From Chondrus crispus (taxonomy: Eukaryota; Rhodophyta; Florideophyceae; Gigartinales; Gigartinaceae), in the NCBI RefSeq assembly GCF_000350225.1, contig NW_005179003.1, forward strand, positions 94,255-158,254: 64,000 bases of DNA, written 5' to 3'. Numbering within the stretch: the stretch's first letter is position 1; each line of letters begins with the position of its first letter. Shown piece after piece: positions 20,046-29,841 of this stretch. Both the position numbers and the translations under genes were made by a program. The notes under the pieces were generated by a model. That model did not search any database, had not been told where the DNA came from, and saw nothing but the letters and a program-made list of their open reading frames with translations.

Positions 20046-22823
20046 GCCTGCTAGAAATTCTCAATGCCGAGTTAAGGGGATTTCAAGAAGGTACGAACTT
20101 CCTGCGGCTTCACATCATCGAATCTCCTTTGCACTTTATGTTAATGGGCATCAATCTAAATTTTCTGAGAGACCACTGTCACAGGGGAGAAAGCAGCAAC
20201 TTGGATGACTTTCGCAGGTGGGTTTGCCTTCGCCTCACAAGACGGTACAACAACATCTATCAAATCTTATTGGTTCCGGAACTAAGCCCCCACATGCGTC
20301 GTTGCCGAAACACTTCCTCTCGAGATTTGCATGTGACCGAATCCATGCCAAAGCGCCACCTCCAGGCCTGATTTCATGTCGCAGGACACTTCGCGACGTT
20401 AAATGGGAACCTTGTGTTATGAAACACTCTTTCCAACTCAGTGCTCCCAAATACACTAGTCGCTCGCTTGTCTTGGAACAAGACTATTGCACAATGCGTG
20501 GTGTAAGAGCCGAGTCACCAACACTGCGCTCATACAGTACTGTAACACACTTTTCACTTATGCTTCATACAGCAACAACAGCAACATGCTTGGATACAAG
20601 GTGAAGTGAGATGACATAGACGGTGACACTGCAGTATAGAGAAGCGCCTCTTCTCCGGAGCAATCCAATCTTCTCATCCAAGCATAACTAACTAAATTGG
20701 CCACAAAACATTGCAAATACACTATTCTGAACTGACTGTTTGCATATCCAGATTTCTCAGAGAAGTTCCCACTGCGGCCGCGTTGCCTGTAAACTATTAC
20801 GATTATATATATTACATGTATTCAATACGGACCTGAGGCACTCATCTTCACCTTTCTCCACCGATGTGATTCAATAACCACGACTCCACCTTTTTTCCGG
20901 TAGATTACAGTACGACTGTTACGTTCGGTCTAGAGCGTTTACCCGACTGGGGTCTTTCCTCACGTGAGACCAGCCCTTCTTTGCAAAAATATATACTTGA
21001 TATTGCAAATCTAGAAAGTCATTTCCGACACCAACCACTGCTTTAGTCAATTATCATATCTCAAAGAACACCGGATTGCAGTTTGAATACGCCGAAAGAC
21101 AAAGAATCTGGTTAGGTTTAAACTCTACGCGACCCGCTTTTTTAAACGAGCGTTCTGGTTTCGAAGTAATTTTGCAAAGCGTTTCAAGGTTGCAAAAAAG
21201 ACTTCTTTTACAGGCATTTCTAAAACGGACCAGGAAGGACAAGTAGTTCCCACCAAAACCTTTCCTTCCGCAACGCAAAAATCAAGTACAGTGGCGAGGG
21301 TATCTTTCCGTTCTTATAGAAAGCAAAAGTCCAGAAAAAATTGGTTTAAAAGTAACGTCATATCTGAAGACGACGGTCCAATAGAAACTCAGATCTTGTG
21401 GCTACTTTTTGATATGCCATGGCATACTGTATGCAATGTGGTAAAAGGGGGGGCCTCCAGGCCAGGAGACATGCCGGGGGGGAGGTGTACAGTAACGTTG
21501 TCCGTAAAATAACGCGTTGTTTTTTTCCATTTGCCCACAAACTCGCTGGACGTAAAGTAAACCCGAGTTTGAAAAATCCCACGAGTTTTGCGGACTGACC
21601 TCCAGCAAGGTACCTGCCCGCAACAAACGCAAGTCTGGTACATCGTTGTGCCGTCCGACGGATCACGTGCACCTGGGCAAATACTCGCTGAAGCAAATAT
21701 TGTAGCTCGCCACAAGGATAGAATAGGCCTCAGTCGAAAGGGCGATGTGTTTCGTCTTCTTGACGGGCTGAGGGGGGCCGTTTAGAGAGGACCGCTTTTT
21801 AGAAGCTTCTACTTGTCTGTCTTCTGCGATTGCTTTAGCGGCATATGTGGCAGATCTTGTGGTGCTTCGATCCGTTGATGGACTCTGGTTAGATGAAGTG
21901 ATAGGGGCGTCCATGACGCAAACCGGTACGAACCGTGCAGTATGAGACTCGTTTGTGCTGATGAGAGAGCGGAAACCCCACTTCGTTTTCCTTCAAGACG
22001 GGTCGATCCGGCACTGCCGTACAGTAATCAGACGGATGCGAAAACTCGTGGAAAACTCACATGTCCGGAGTTTTCGGTATGCTGTGAGTTTTGCAAAACT
22101 CGTTGTCTGAAAATTTTGCAATCAGAAAATCCGAGCAAACTCGCGGCCAAAACACGTATTTTCGCGACTTTACGGACAACGTTAGTATATGTAGTAGCGA
22201 TATCCAACATGCAAAGCGCGTCAGAAAGTGCTTCATAGTTAACTAGGTATTAATTCCTTTTCGGCGCCAGATCCCACTGAACCATGCAATTCGTCGACGA
22301 TGGGCGCAACAGCTCATCTGTGTCGAGGAGATGTTTTCATCAGCGATCAACCACGACGCGACGATTCCTGCTCTGAACCTCGCAAAACGCTAAACTGACA
22401 AATCTCATGTATAATACAGAATTTCCGACTAGCTCATGAAAGCGAAACAACTCACCCTGCGATCAGGAAAGGACGAAACAAAAATGAGCAATGGGAACTA
22501 TTATGTTCCACTATGACAACGCTTTCAAAATAAAGGTTGTATCTCAAGAAACCTTCACTCCGTTCTCTATCATTGGTTTTAATGAGCTGGATATATGATA
22601 CTATTTTTCCTTCTCGGTTTTACAGACTCTTTCATTAATGAATACTTCAGAAGCAACTACACATGCATAGAAGAGACGGGAGAAGGCCGCAACCCAGGCA
22701 AATAGATCAGTTCAAAAGCAGTAATGGTCTTCCATGACACTCATCGTAAGAAGAATTATAGCATCTCCTCTTGCTGGTTGCGGTCTGTCATCGGGAGTTA
22801 GTTGCATCAACTGTACCGCCGGT
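20046..22823. other. gene-poor unique stretch
   Basis: About 2.8 kb of fairly A/T-rich sequence. Minus-strand frames between 21380 and 21914 look faintly protein-like: a basic N-terminal tail (21663-21914), then TCVCCGQVPCW, a possible zinc-binding pair, in another frame near 21600-21640. No intact gene results, and this could be a decayed transposase zinc finger. Around 22035-22150 the word AACTCG/CGAGTTT and GAGTTTTGCAAAACTC recur in both orientations. Nothing else was supported. Confidence 0.35.
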
Positions 22824-23576
22824 CTAATGCCATCTCATACTCTTGAGAAGCAGTGTGGCTTCATTTGTACTTGAGGGCAGCTCGCTAAACGCAACTCCAG
22901 CACAACGGATAAAGCGGAGTCCAACGAGCCATGGTAGAGTTTTTGAGAGCACGCATTCATCATTGACGTAGATGTAAACCTTGTCGTGCTTAATCCGAAT
23001 CGAATATTTTGTGGGGTCCCCTGACCTCGGTCCGATTGGCAGAAGTTCTATGTCACCAGGATCGTCCAGCTTTTTCCAAAGACGCGCAAAAATCCAGTCT
23101 TGTTTCCCGTTTTGATCCCTACTCCACTGGAGGGCAACAACACGCGTACCGGGAAGAATATCTTCATGTGGGTCGACACTCACGAAGTAAGCAAACAAGA
23201 AATCTTCCACATCATGATTTTCTTGCTCTGGAATATGCACCTCTATGTCTTCAATAACTTCGTAATCTTCCGAGACTACCCTCGATGCCGTCCCGTCAGA
23301 TCCAAAGTACCTAGCACTCTTTGTCTCCTGGAGCATTGACATTAGAGTTGTTCGATTGGCACTGAAGAAAACAAACTGTTCATCTCTGAAGGTCATCTGT
23401 TTGAAGCTCCACTGCTGAAACCCGTTGAGATCGGTGACAGGATTCCCATAACCGCTAACATAAAGAGACTGGTCTAAGAATTCTCGGAAGGGTGGGTAAT
23501 CGGATGGGGCATCGTCCACGCATTCCGTCAGAACGAATGAGGAAAAGATGAACAGGATTACATATGTAAGAGGCAT
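22824..23576 (-). CDS. secreted protein of 250 residues, family not recognised
   Basis: An intact single-exon frame. The first 20 residues (MPLTYVILFIFSSFVLTEC) are a signal peptide, so the product is likely secreted or enters the endomembrane system. The remaining 230 residues contain one N-glycosylation sequon (NRT, near residue 75). The second half alternates hydrophobic and polar residues, for example KYSIRIKHDKVYIYVNDECV, which is typical of a beta-sandwich or jelly-roll fold as found in lectins and polysaccharide lyases. No catalytic signature could be assigned. The acidic stretch EDYEVIEDIEVHIPEQENHDVEDF is unusual. A role in cell-wall polysaccharide binding is a guess from the fold pattern only. 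The start is the first ATG, just before the signal peptide. Confidence 0.65.
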   Translation of the reverse strand: MPLTYVILFIFSSFVLTECVDDAPSDYPPFREFLDQSLYVSGYGNPVTDLNGFQQWSFKQMTFRDEQFVFFSANRTTLMSMLQETKSARYFGSDGTASRVVSEDYEVIEDIEVHIPEQENHDVEDFLFAYFVSVDPHEDILPGTRVVALQWSRDQNGKQDWIFARLWKKLDDPGDIELLPIGPRSGDPTKYSIRIKHDKVYIYVNDECVLSKTLPWLVGLRFIRCAGVAFSELPSSTNEATLLLKSMRWH

Positions 23577-24291
23577 TTTGGTTAGTGATGGCCAGAGAGC
23601 TTAGAAGAATGCCAGAGCGTGGAGCAGCGGACATTGAGCTTGGATGCCCCAAGGTTTGTTGATGAGAACAATTCTTTTACGTTGGAGATGGTCAGTGGTA
23701 CCATAAGGGTGGGCGTGGGCTTTAAATGAGAATTACAATCTGGCATAGTGCTTCTGACCTCGAAAATTTAGATGGAATGCTGCAGTGTCAATCACTATAC
23801 ATCGTTACTGAGGAGCCGGGCTTACCCTCGCGTGTCTGGAAGGCTTTGCTTTACTAGTAAAAATTTCCTTCAGCATATTCTCCCAACCAAGATGAACAAG
23901 ATTTTGCTGCAAGATGTTGCTTAGAAAACAGTTGCGAGTATTCTAGACCTGATATGATACGCGTCTGTATAATACATAATCCTGAGTCCGCGCACCTACA
24001 AGAATCCTACGGTATCAAAGAATGCGGCAGAATCCTTGATGGACGTTGATTTCATCTCTATGCCACTGGGAGGCAACACCCCGCACGCCATGACTAGCAA
24101 CAACACAACATATCTCAGTCGCCGAAAAACTTGGGAACTTTGACTGTATTCATAGAACGCACTTGTACACACATAAACGTCTAGCATCCCATGTGCAGCA
24201 CCAGGACCCTTTCAACAGGAACGCCCCCAAAATTTAGTATTCGTTGCAAAGCAGCTTCCACAGGAAAAAAGCTCAAAACTCTGTAGTCGGC
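23577..24291. other. intergenic, no firm gene
   Basis: A 63-codon minus-strand frame at 23996-24187 contains a hydrophobic segment (RYVVLLLVMACGVLPP) but lacks other support. I see no repeats or RNA genes in the rest. Confidence 0.35.
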
Positions 24292-24295
24292 CTAG

Positions 24296-24778
24296 TGTCT
24301 AGGTGGCAAATGACCTCATATGAGGTCACTTTTCAACTTATTGTTCTCGACTTGTGCTAGCTCAACAAGATGGAAAAAAGATACTCTCGACACGGCAGTT
24401 GACTTCTACGTTGTGGAAGGGTGGAGTTTGGTGAGATCTGCACGTCTTCTCCAGCCATTTTTAAAATGCCCAAAAAGGAGCCTTTTTTGACCAACCTCAA
24501 AACGTTTTATGTTGATATCTTCGAAACCAAAACGCCTGTTTAAAAAGTCAACTCATCATTGATACTTCATTAGATTCTTAGTCTCTCTGTGCATTGACAA
24601 CCGCCATCCCAATGTTTTGCAAGATGTTATTGCCGAGCGCGTATACGTTGAAGAAATGGTGTCCAAACTGAATGTTTTAAAGTTTCGATTTAATTTATAT
24701 ATTTTTGCAAAAAAAAGCTGGCCTCATATGAGGCCATGACTGACCTCATATGAGGTCAAATTGCTTGTCGTCTAGACA
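24296..24778. mobile_element. MITE with perfect inner palindromes
   Basis: A 483-bp non-coding element. The ends read TGTCTAG at the left and CTAGACA at the right, flanked by CTAG on both sides (24292-24295 and 24779-24782). Subterminal sequence is also inverted: the perfect 18-bp palindrome TGACCTCATATGAGGTCA is present at 24311-24328 and again at 24741-24758. A related 16-bp palindrome, GGCCTCATATGAGGCC, lies at 24720-24735. The interior is A/T-rich without coding potential. The element must be mobilised by a transposase supplied elsewhere, and its superfamily is not clear. Confidence 0.75.
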
Positions 24779-24882
24779 CTAGAAAGACTGTGGTTCCGTG
24801 AACTCCGATACCCCCCGATCCCCGAGGGCGCGGGTGGCCGTCGGATACTTTATTGCGTCGCGACTACGGTATGCCCTATTGG

Positions 24883-25860
24883 CTATGTCTTATTTACTGT
24901 GGTGTGCTGTACTGTCGTCTGGATGTAACCACTGTTGTGTTGCACTGTGCGTCTCGCGCACTCCGTCCGAGCGTCGCTTTTGTTTTTCTGGATGTAACCA
25001 CACTCCTCCTGACGTGAGTGGTGGGGGGCGCGAGTTGTTGTGGGGTAGGGGGGTGGTAGGCGTAGCTGTATGTGGGTTTGGTGCCGCTTGTACAGCATTG
25101 CCTTGAGGGGTTTTGTTAGGATGTCGGCGTACTGCTCCGTCGTGGGGATTCTGCGAATTGTGATTTCTCCCTTTTGTACGATGTCGTAGAGGTAGTGGTA
25201 GCGGACATCTATGCACTTGCGGCGGCGTGTGGCCCCCGTGCTATTCGCCGTTTGGACCGCGGCGGTATTGTCGATGTGCATGGTGGGGCGGGCGATTGTG
25301 ATCCCCATTTCTGTGATCAATTTTTGCAGCCATGTTGTGAGTGTGGCAGCTTCGGCCGCTGCTATGTATTCTGCTTCGCAGGTGCTCTTCGCCACGACTG
25401 GCTGCTGCTTCGCTAGCCATTGTACGGGGGCACCGTTGACCATGGTTAGCATCCCTGTACTTGACTTCCTGGTGGTCTGGTCGTTCGCGTAGTCCGCGTC
25501 GGAGTACGCGTTGACTGTCACTCCTGTTTCCTTGTTTGATGGCATGAGTATGCCTTCGTTCTTCGTTGCTCTCAGGTATTGTGCAAGCCTCTGTACAGGT
25601 TTCCGGTGTCTGCGTGTTGGTTTCTTGAGTGCTCTTGCGAGAGCAGTGGTGGCGAATGCTATGTCGGGGGGGTGCTGTCCGCGATATATCGGATTTCTCC
25701 GACAGCTTTTTCGTATGTCGCCGCGATTTCTTCACATTTTTCTTCGCCTTCTGCTGGGGATCCATGTTGATGCCGTCCAGATAGGGGGTGCTCTTGGTGT
25801 TTCGCTCTTGCTGGGAAAGGAGGTCCACCACGTTGTCGATGTGCTCTGGCATGAACGGAG
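24883..25860 (-). mobile_element. Ty1/copia pol fragment (RT end and RNase H)
   Basis: A minus-strand copia remnant. The end of reverse transcriptase lies at about 25640-25860, with YLDGIN-like and AVGEIRYIADS-like blocks. RNase H follows, with DADYANDQTTRKSSTGM near 25490, STCEAEY near 25375 and ADILTKPL near 25110. The lineage differs from copia D at 46.7-51.4 kb by its RNase H sequence. Gag, protease, integrase and LTRs are not present. The copy is a broken fossil with a small number of breaks. Confidence 0.85.
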
Positions 25861-25872
25861 TTCGACTTGAAG

Positions 25873-26075
25873 CGTACGGCCACACGCCAGTGTGTCTGGA
25901 TGAGAATCATTGCTAGCCTGGAACAAGACATCCTGCAACTCGCCGTTACCGCGAAAGGGTTGAAGCAATGCATATGCTTCGTTATACTCCTTTGAAGATG
26001 ACGAGTCATCCCTCGTTGATCTAACGTTCATATTGAGGTCTCCACTAATGATGACCACGCCGACGGCATACTTGC
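25873..26075 (-). pseudogene. possible endonuclease/exonuclease-like fragment
   Basis: A minus-strand frame reads VVIISGDLNMNV followed by a polar helix-like stretch. The GDLN pattern resembles the GDFN box of the endonuclease/exonuclease/phosphatase family, used for example by LINE APE domains. Only about 65 residues are present and they run into the copia fragment. This single motif is weak evidence. Confidence 0.2.
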
Positions 26076-26269
26076 GGCATAGCGGTATCGGGGAGGATAC
26101 TATAGGGTGCCTCAGGGGAGCACTGGACGCTTGTGTAATGCTCCGGCCTGACGCAACGACAGGCAGCGTATCGTAAACTGTAGGTAATAATGGTAATTAT
26201 TATTACGTCACGATAATGACATCCAATAGGCACAGGGCTTTTGGCGCATTTCCCTTTTCCCTTTTTTGA

Positions 26270-26460
26270 ATCGGGGCGAAGGCTCTGGGTGAGCGTGCTG
26301 TGCACTCCGTGATAGCAGCACATCCGTACTCGCTCTTGGTCTTCCGTCTCCTCACGCTACCCGAAGGCTTTGGATGTGCGTGCTGTGCGCTCCGTGACTT
26401 TCCGATACTCGCACATCCGCTCTTGCTCCAGGTCTTCCGTCTTCTCACCCAACCCCATCT
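26270..26460 (+). repeat. two-copy ~90-bp tandem repeat upstream of a TATA box
   Basis: Two diverged units. Both contain GCGTGCTGTGC(A/G)CTCCGTGA, then GCACATCCG, CGCTCTTG and GTCTTCCGTC. The second unit ends just upstream of the TATA box at 26478, so the pair looks like a duplicated promoter module. Confidence 0.65.
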
Positions 26461-26477
26461 GCCCGATCTGCAACCCG

Positions 26478-26485
26478 TATAAAAG
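26478..26485 (+). promoter_or_regulatory. TATA box
   Basis: TATAAAAG lies 35-42 bp before the ATG at 26520 of the decayed gene downstream. A start of transcription near 26508 would leave a very short leader. Confidence 0.55.
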
Positions 26486-26519
26486 CGCTTTCGAGCCGTG
26501 GTACGTGACCACATTTGGG

Positions 26520-27710
26520 ATGGTGGTGACGTTGACAAAGAAGCTCGACGACGACGAGGAGTACAATGTGCGCGCCCTCACCTGGCGCAACAATCAAGCC
26601 ATCATCGAACATGAGGGCGGAAAACGATTCGCATCTGCAACCGATTTGTTGTTCAGCCTTGCGCTGCCTTGGGACGGAATGGATGGTTTGCTCAAGTGGC
26701 TGGTGGACATGGAGGGGATATGATTGGAGGCTGAGACAATACTGCGGATGGGATTTGACGATGATGGTGAGGGAGAATGTGAAAATACGGAGTATGCAAT
26801 CGAACGGGTGGTGCTGGCTTCCGAGAGCAAACACGGCTGGCAAGAATCCCAATATTACGCATCGGCTGTTAAACATGGGGGTGCAGACACTTTCTGGGCA
26901 ATACAGTTCTACACCATCGACAGTTTCCAACTTCCCTCACGAAACGCCGATGGACATAACAGCTCCTCACCCACTATCATATCAACTGGTTCTTCTTCAT
27001 CACCGCGGTACCTCTTTGAGTCTTCGTCTCGCGCGAAACCACAGTGGCTGATGCAGGTGGACGAGTGGTGTTTCTGGAATCCAGATACCTTCTATTCCAT
27101 GAGTGCGTCGGGAAATCGTGGACCATCAGCATTAGCACAGAAACTGTTGATTAGGAGCAGCCGCGTCTTCACTCGAAGTCGGAACGGGGAATGCATACGT
27201 GCTGCCATAGCAAATGGGTTGAATACTATGTGTGGGGTGGCCGTTGCGTAAGTTATGATACTGTGTGGACCCGTTGGCGCCTCGACCTTGAGTGAGGCTG
27301 GGGTATGGCTTCAAAGCAATATGCGGAGGTACACTATGGAGCCTGTTCACCTGCGCGGCGCTCCGTTCAGCTCCTGGATATTCACAACTTAAACTGCCAA
27401 TGGAGTGTACCTTGCAGCTGTAGAAGGGGCTGACGAGCACAACGAGACGATGAACCATACCGTGGTTTTCGATACAGCGCGTAAGGAGGTCTTGGATTCT
27501 GCCGAACATTTAGCGCTGCGATTGGACCCGACTGTCTTCGCAGCATGCGTGGGTGATGGTTTCCGCTTCTCTCGGGTGACCCAGGCTCGAAAGCTTCAAG
27601 GGCAAACTATTGCTATGAAGCCAAACAAGAAATGTCGGAAGAAGCCTCGTTCTCTGAAGAGTGAGCATTCGCTGTACTCTTCAGCACAGTTTCGACATGG
27701 AAGGCATTGA
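26520..27710 (+). pseudogene. decayed gene with papain-like C-terminal pattern
   Basis: One reading frame runs for about 1.2 kb and is broken only by three in-frame stops: TGA at 26721, TAA at 27249 and TAA at 27390. There are no frameshifts, so the decay is recent. The N-terminal 67 residues (TKKLDDDEEYNVRALTWRNN...) are acidic and then strand-like. The middle is low in recognisable motifs. The last third has NGECIRAAIANGLN (near 27187) and MNHTVVFD followed by EVLDSAEH (near 27450). This spacing suits a papain-fold cysteine peptidase or transferase with Cys and His. The family is not identified with confidence. A TATA box and a duplicated upstream module support a formerly transcribed gene. 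It may be a cellular gene or one carried by a mobile element. Confidence 0.5.
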
Positions 27711-27860
27711 CAAAACTGGCAGTGAACAAAGGTTTCAGATACGAGGGTGACTCGTTCTGCTTTGTCAACAATATACTGCTGTCGATGAGACGCCTTTGCC
27801 GTCACGGAGTTCAGAGCTCGGTACATTTCGACGTTTTCGTTTGTCAACGCATCTGCTCAG

Positions 27861-28592
27861 TTATCCTACTTGTGGGTTTCCGATGGTATCAGGTGGGTGC
27901 AAATTCAGCCGATTGTCATATGGAAGTACATGCGATCGAGGCAGGTGCTGAATGGGCTCCCACGTGTCGCCTTCCGCATTGTATCCATACCACCGTACCT
28001 TAAGGAAGAGCTCACCATCCTCGGTGTGGCCATCGGCAATCACCTTATGCAAGACATGTTCCTTGCCCTCCCCACTTGGCTTTGGGCCGGTTGGTGTGGG
28101 TTGTGATGCTGGTGGGTCGAGGGCTACCTGTGCTTGTTGGGCAAGGCGTGTCCGCGATCGGGTCAAGCGCGATGTTGGCAAAGGAGTGTGCGATGTTCCT
28201 TCAACTCCCGGAGACACAATATTTCCTTTCACGTTGTTTCCGTCCTGCAAAATGCTTTGGGTCGACTCTTTATCAGTGGGTGACCCCAAAATGGCGGTTC
28301 CCGGGGCGTTTTCCGTACGTGATGAGTCGGTATCATGTTGTTCGTCCGTTGTCTGACTGTGACCGCTGTCCTTTTCGTCACGCTGTTGTGGAGTCGCGGA
28401 AACATCCTGCATGGTAGTGGATGGTGTAATATCTTCTCGCTCGCTAGCGGCGGATGTTTCCGATTCTTCAACTTGTGCTTCATGCGGACTTTGTGCGGTT
28501 GATACTGTTGGAGTATTGACATGCACTTCGGGACTTAAGGAATTCTCGGCGGAATATGGTGTTATGGAGGATACGGGCGGCGGTGCCCACAC
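27861..28592 (-). mobile_element. Ty3/gypsy element B, left (pol 3' end) piece
   Basis: A minus-strand fragment encoding the C-terminus of a gypsy Pol. A polar linker is followed by a chromodomain (near 27930-28050) with LKVRWYGYNAEGDTWEP. Chromodomains direct chromovirus integration to particular chromatin. The piece ends at the LTR of element C. It matches element C's own chromodomain only loosely, so it belongs to another lineage. It is a fossil fragment. Confidence 0.8.
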
Positions 28593-29721
28593 TGTAGTGC
28601 AATACGCACCTGAAAAGGGGGGTGAAAAGAAAGGAAAATATTTGGATATGAAAAGTAGTCCGGGTTGGGGGACACACATGTGAATAATTGCACGGTTTTA
28701 ATTTTTTATTATTTTATTTTATTTAGTTAATTAGTTGGCATTAATTTTGCTGACACTAGATTAGATCTAGGATCTAGCGCCGCGAGCTACTGTAGTGGCT
28801 CCGGCGGGGCGATATATACCTTAGCCCTCTGACGACCAAGTCAGTAAAGGTAACCCGAGTTGCCAGAGTTGAATGTCGCCTTGGTCGAAGTCCGTCTTTC
28901 GCAAGACGCTGCCTTTTACCACAAATTACGTTATCTTTTGCGCTCGGGGGTTCCCTTTCCTTTTCCTTTATTTCACCTATCCTTTTCTATTTCTATCTCT
29001 ATTTCTATTCCCTTATCTTGTATTGGTTCCACAGTGCCTGATTGCGATCCGCATTGTGACGACTGGAGTCATCGGGCTCTTGTGTTGGTTCTTTTGTTTG
29101 TGGTTGCTGCCATCGGCTTTGGTTGCGACCGGACCGGTGTACGTGTCTTGGCCATCGGGCGACACGTGGGTGTAGCGCTGCTACTTGTTTACGTCCACCG
29201 ACGGAGGCTGTTGCAACGACGTTTCCCTCGAAGGTCCTGTTGTGTATACAGGACAGTGTTGGTTCCATCGGATACAGGTTGCGACCGTTCCGGTGTCGGT
29301 ACTCTGCCATCGGGCAGTACGGAGGTGTAGCTCTGCTACGTGTTTGCTAATTCCCGTCGGGCTGCGTTGCGACGCCCCCGTCGAAGACCTTATCAAGGGT
29401 ATAAGGTGCAACAGGCGCTCCGCGAGCATTGGCTTTACGACCCATCGGGCCCGGCTTCCCAATCACCGCCCCGAACTCGCCGAGCAGCTGCCTGTACAAG
29501 ATTCTACCACCATTCGTCCCGGGGCGGGCCTCTTCCTTTTGCCCCCCCCCCTATCAGGGACTTGAGCTACTGTGGGCCGCAAACCCACTTAAAGGGAAAG
29601 GGAGAATCGGACACTCCGTAGGGCTGTGCCGTCGGCAACTCTTGTTGGTTGTTGTTTGTTGGTTGTGTTGTCGCTGGACCGTTGGACCCTGGTTCCGGTC
29701 TGACAGGCACATTGCACTACA
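28593..29721 (+). repeat. gypsy C 5' LTR
   Basis: A 1129-bp LTR from TGTAGTGCAATACG to CATTGCACTACA. A TATATA box lies at 28813-28818. The U5-side part contains diverged tandem repeats around the words GTTGCGACC and GCCATCGGGC (about 29040-29350). Confidence 0.92.
28813..28818 (+). promoter_or_regulatory. TATA box of gypsy C 5' LTR
   Basis: TATATA in a GC-rich setting, identical in the 3' LTR at 42388-42393. It probably positions transcription start for the element. Confidence 0.5.
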
Positions 29722-29725
29722 TAAG

Positions 29726-29743
29726 TGGTCTTCCGACCTAGAA
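29726..29743 (+). other. gypsy C primer-binding site
   Basis: TGGTCTTCCGACCTAGAA lies four bases after the 5' LTR. It differs from the element A site at one base, and it marks the tRNA primer site for minus-strand DNA synthesis. Confidence 0.8.
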
Positions 29744-29841
29744 TCTGGAAACTACGAAGCCCGACCTAGAACCTGGAACTGAACAACGAAGTCGGAAATA
29801 GGTAAGTTAGTTCGATAGGTCTCGTTTATTAAGAGCGGACC

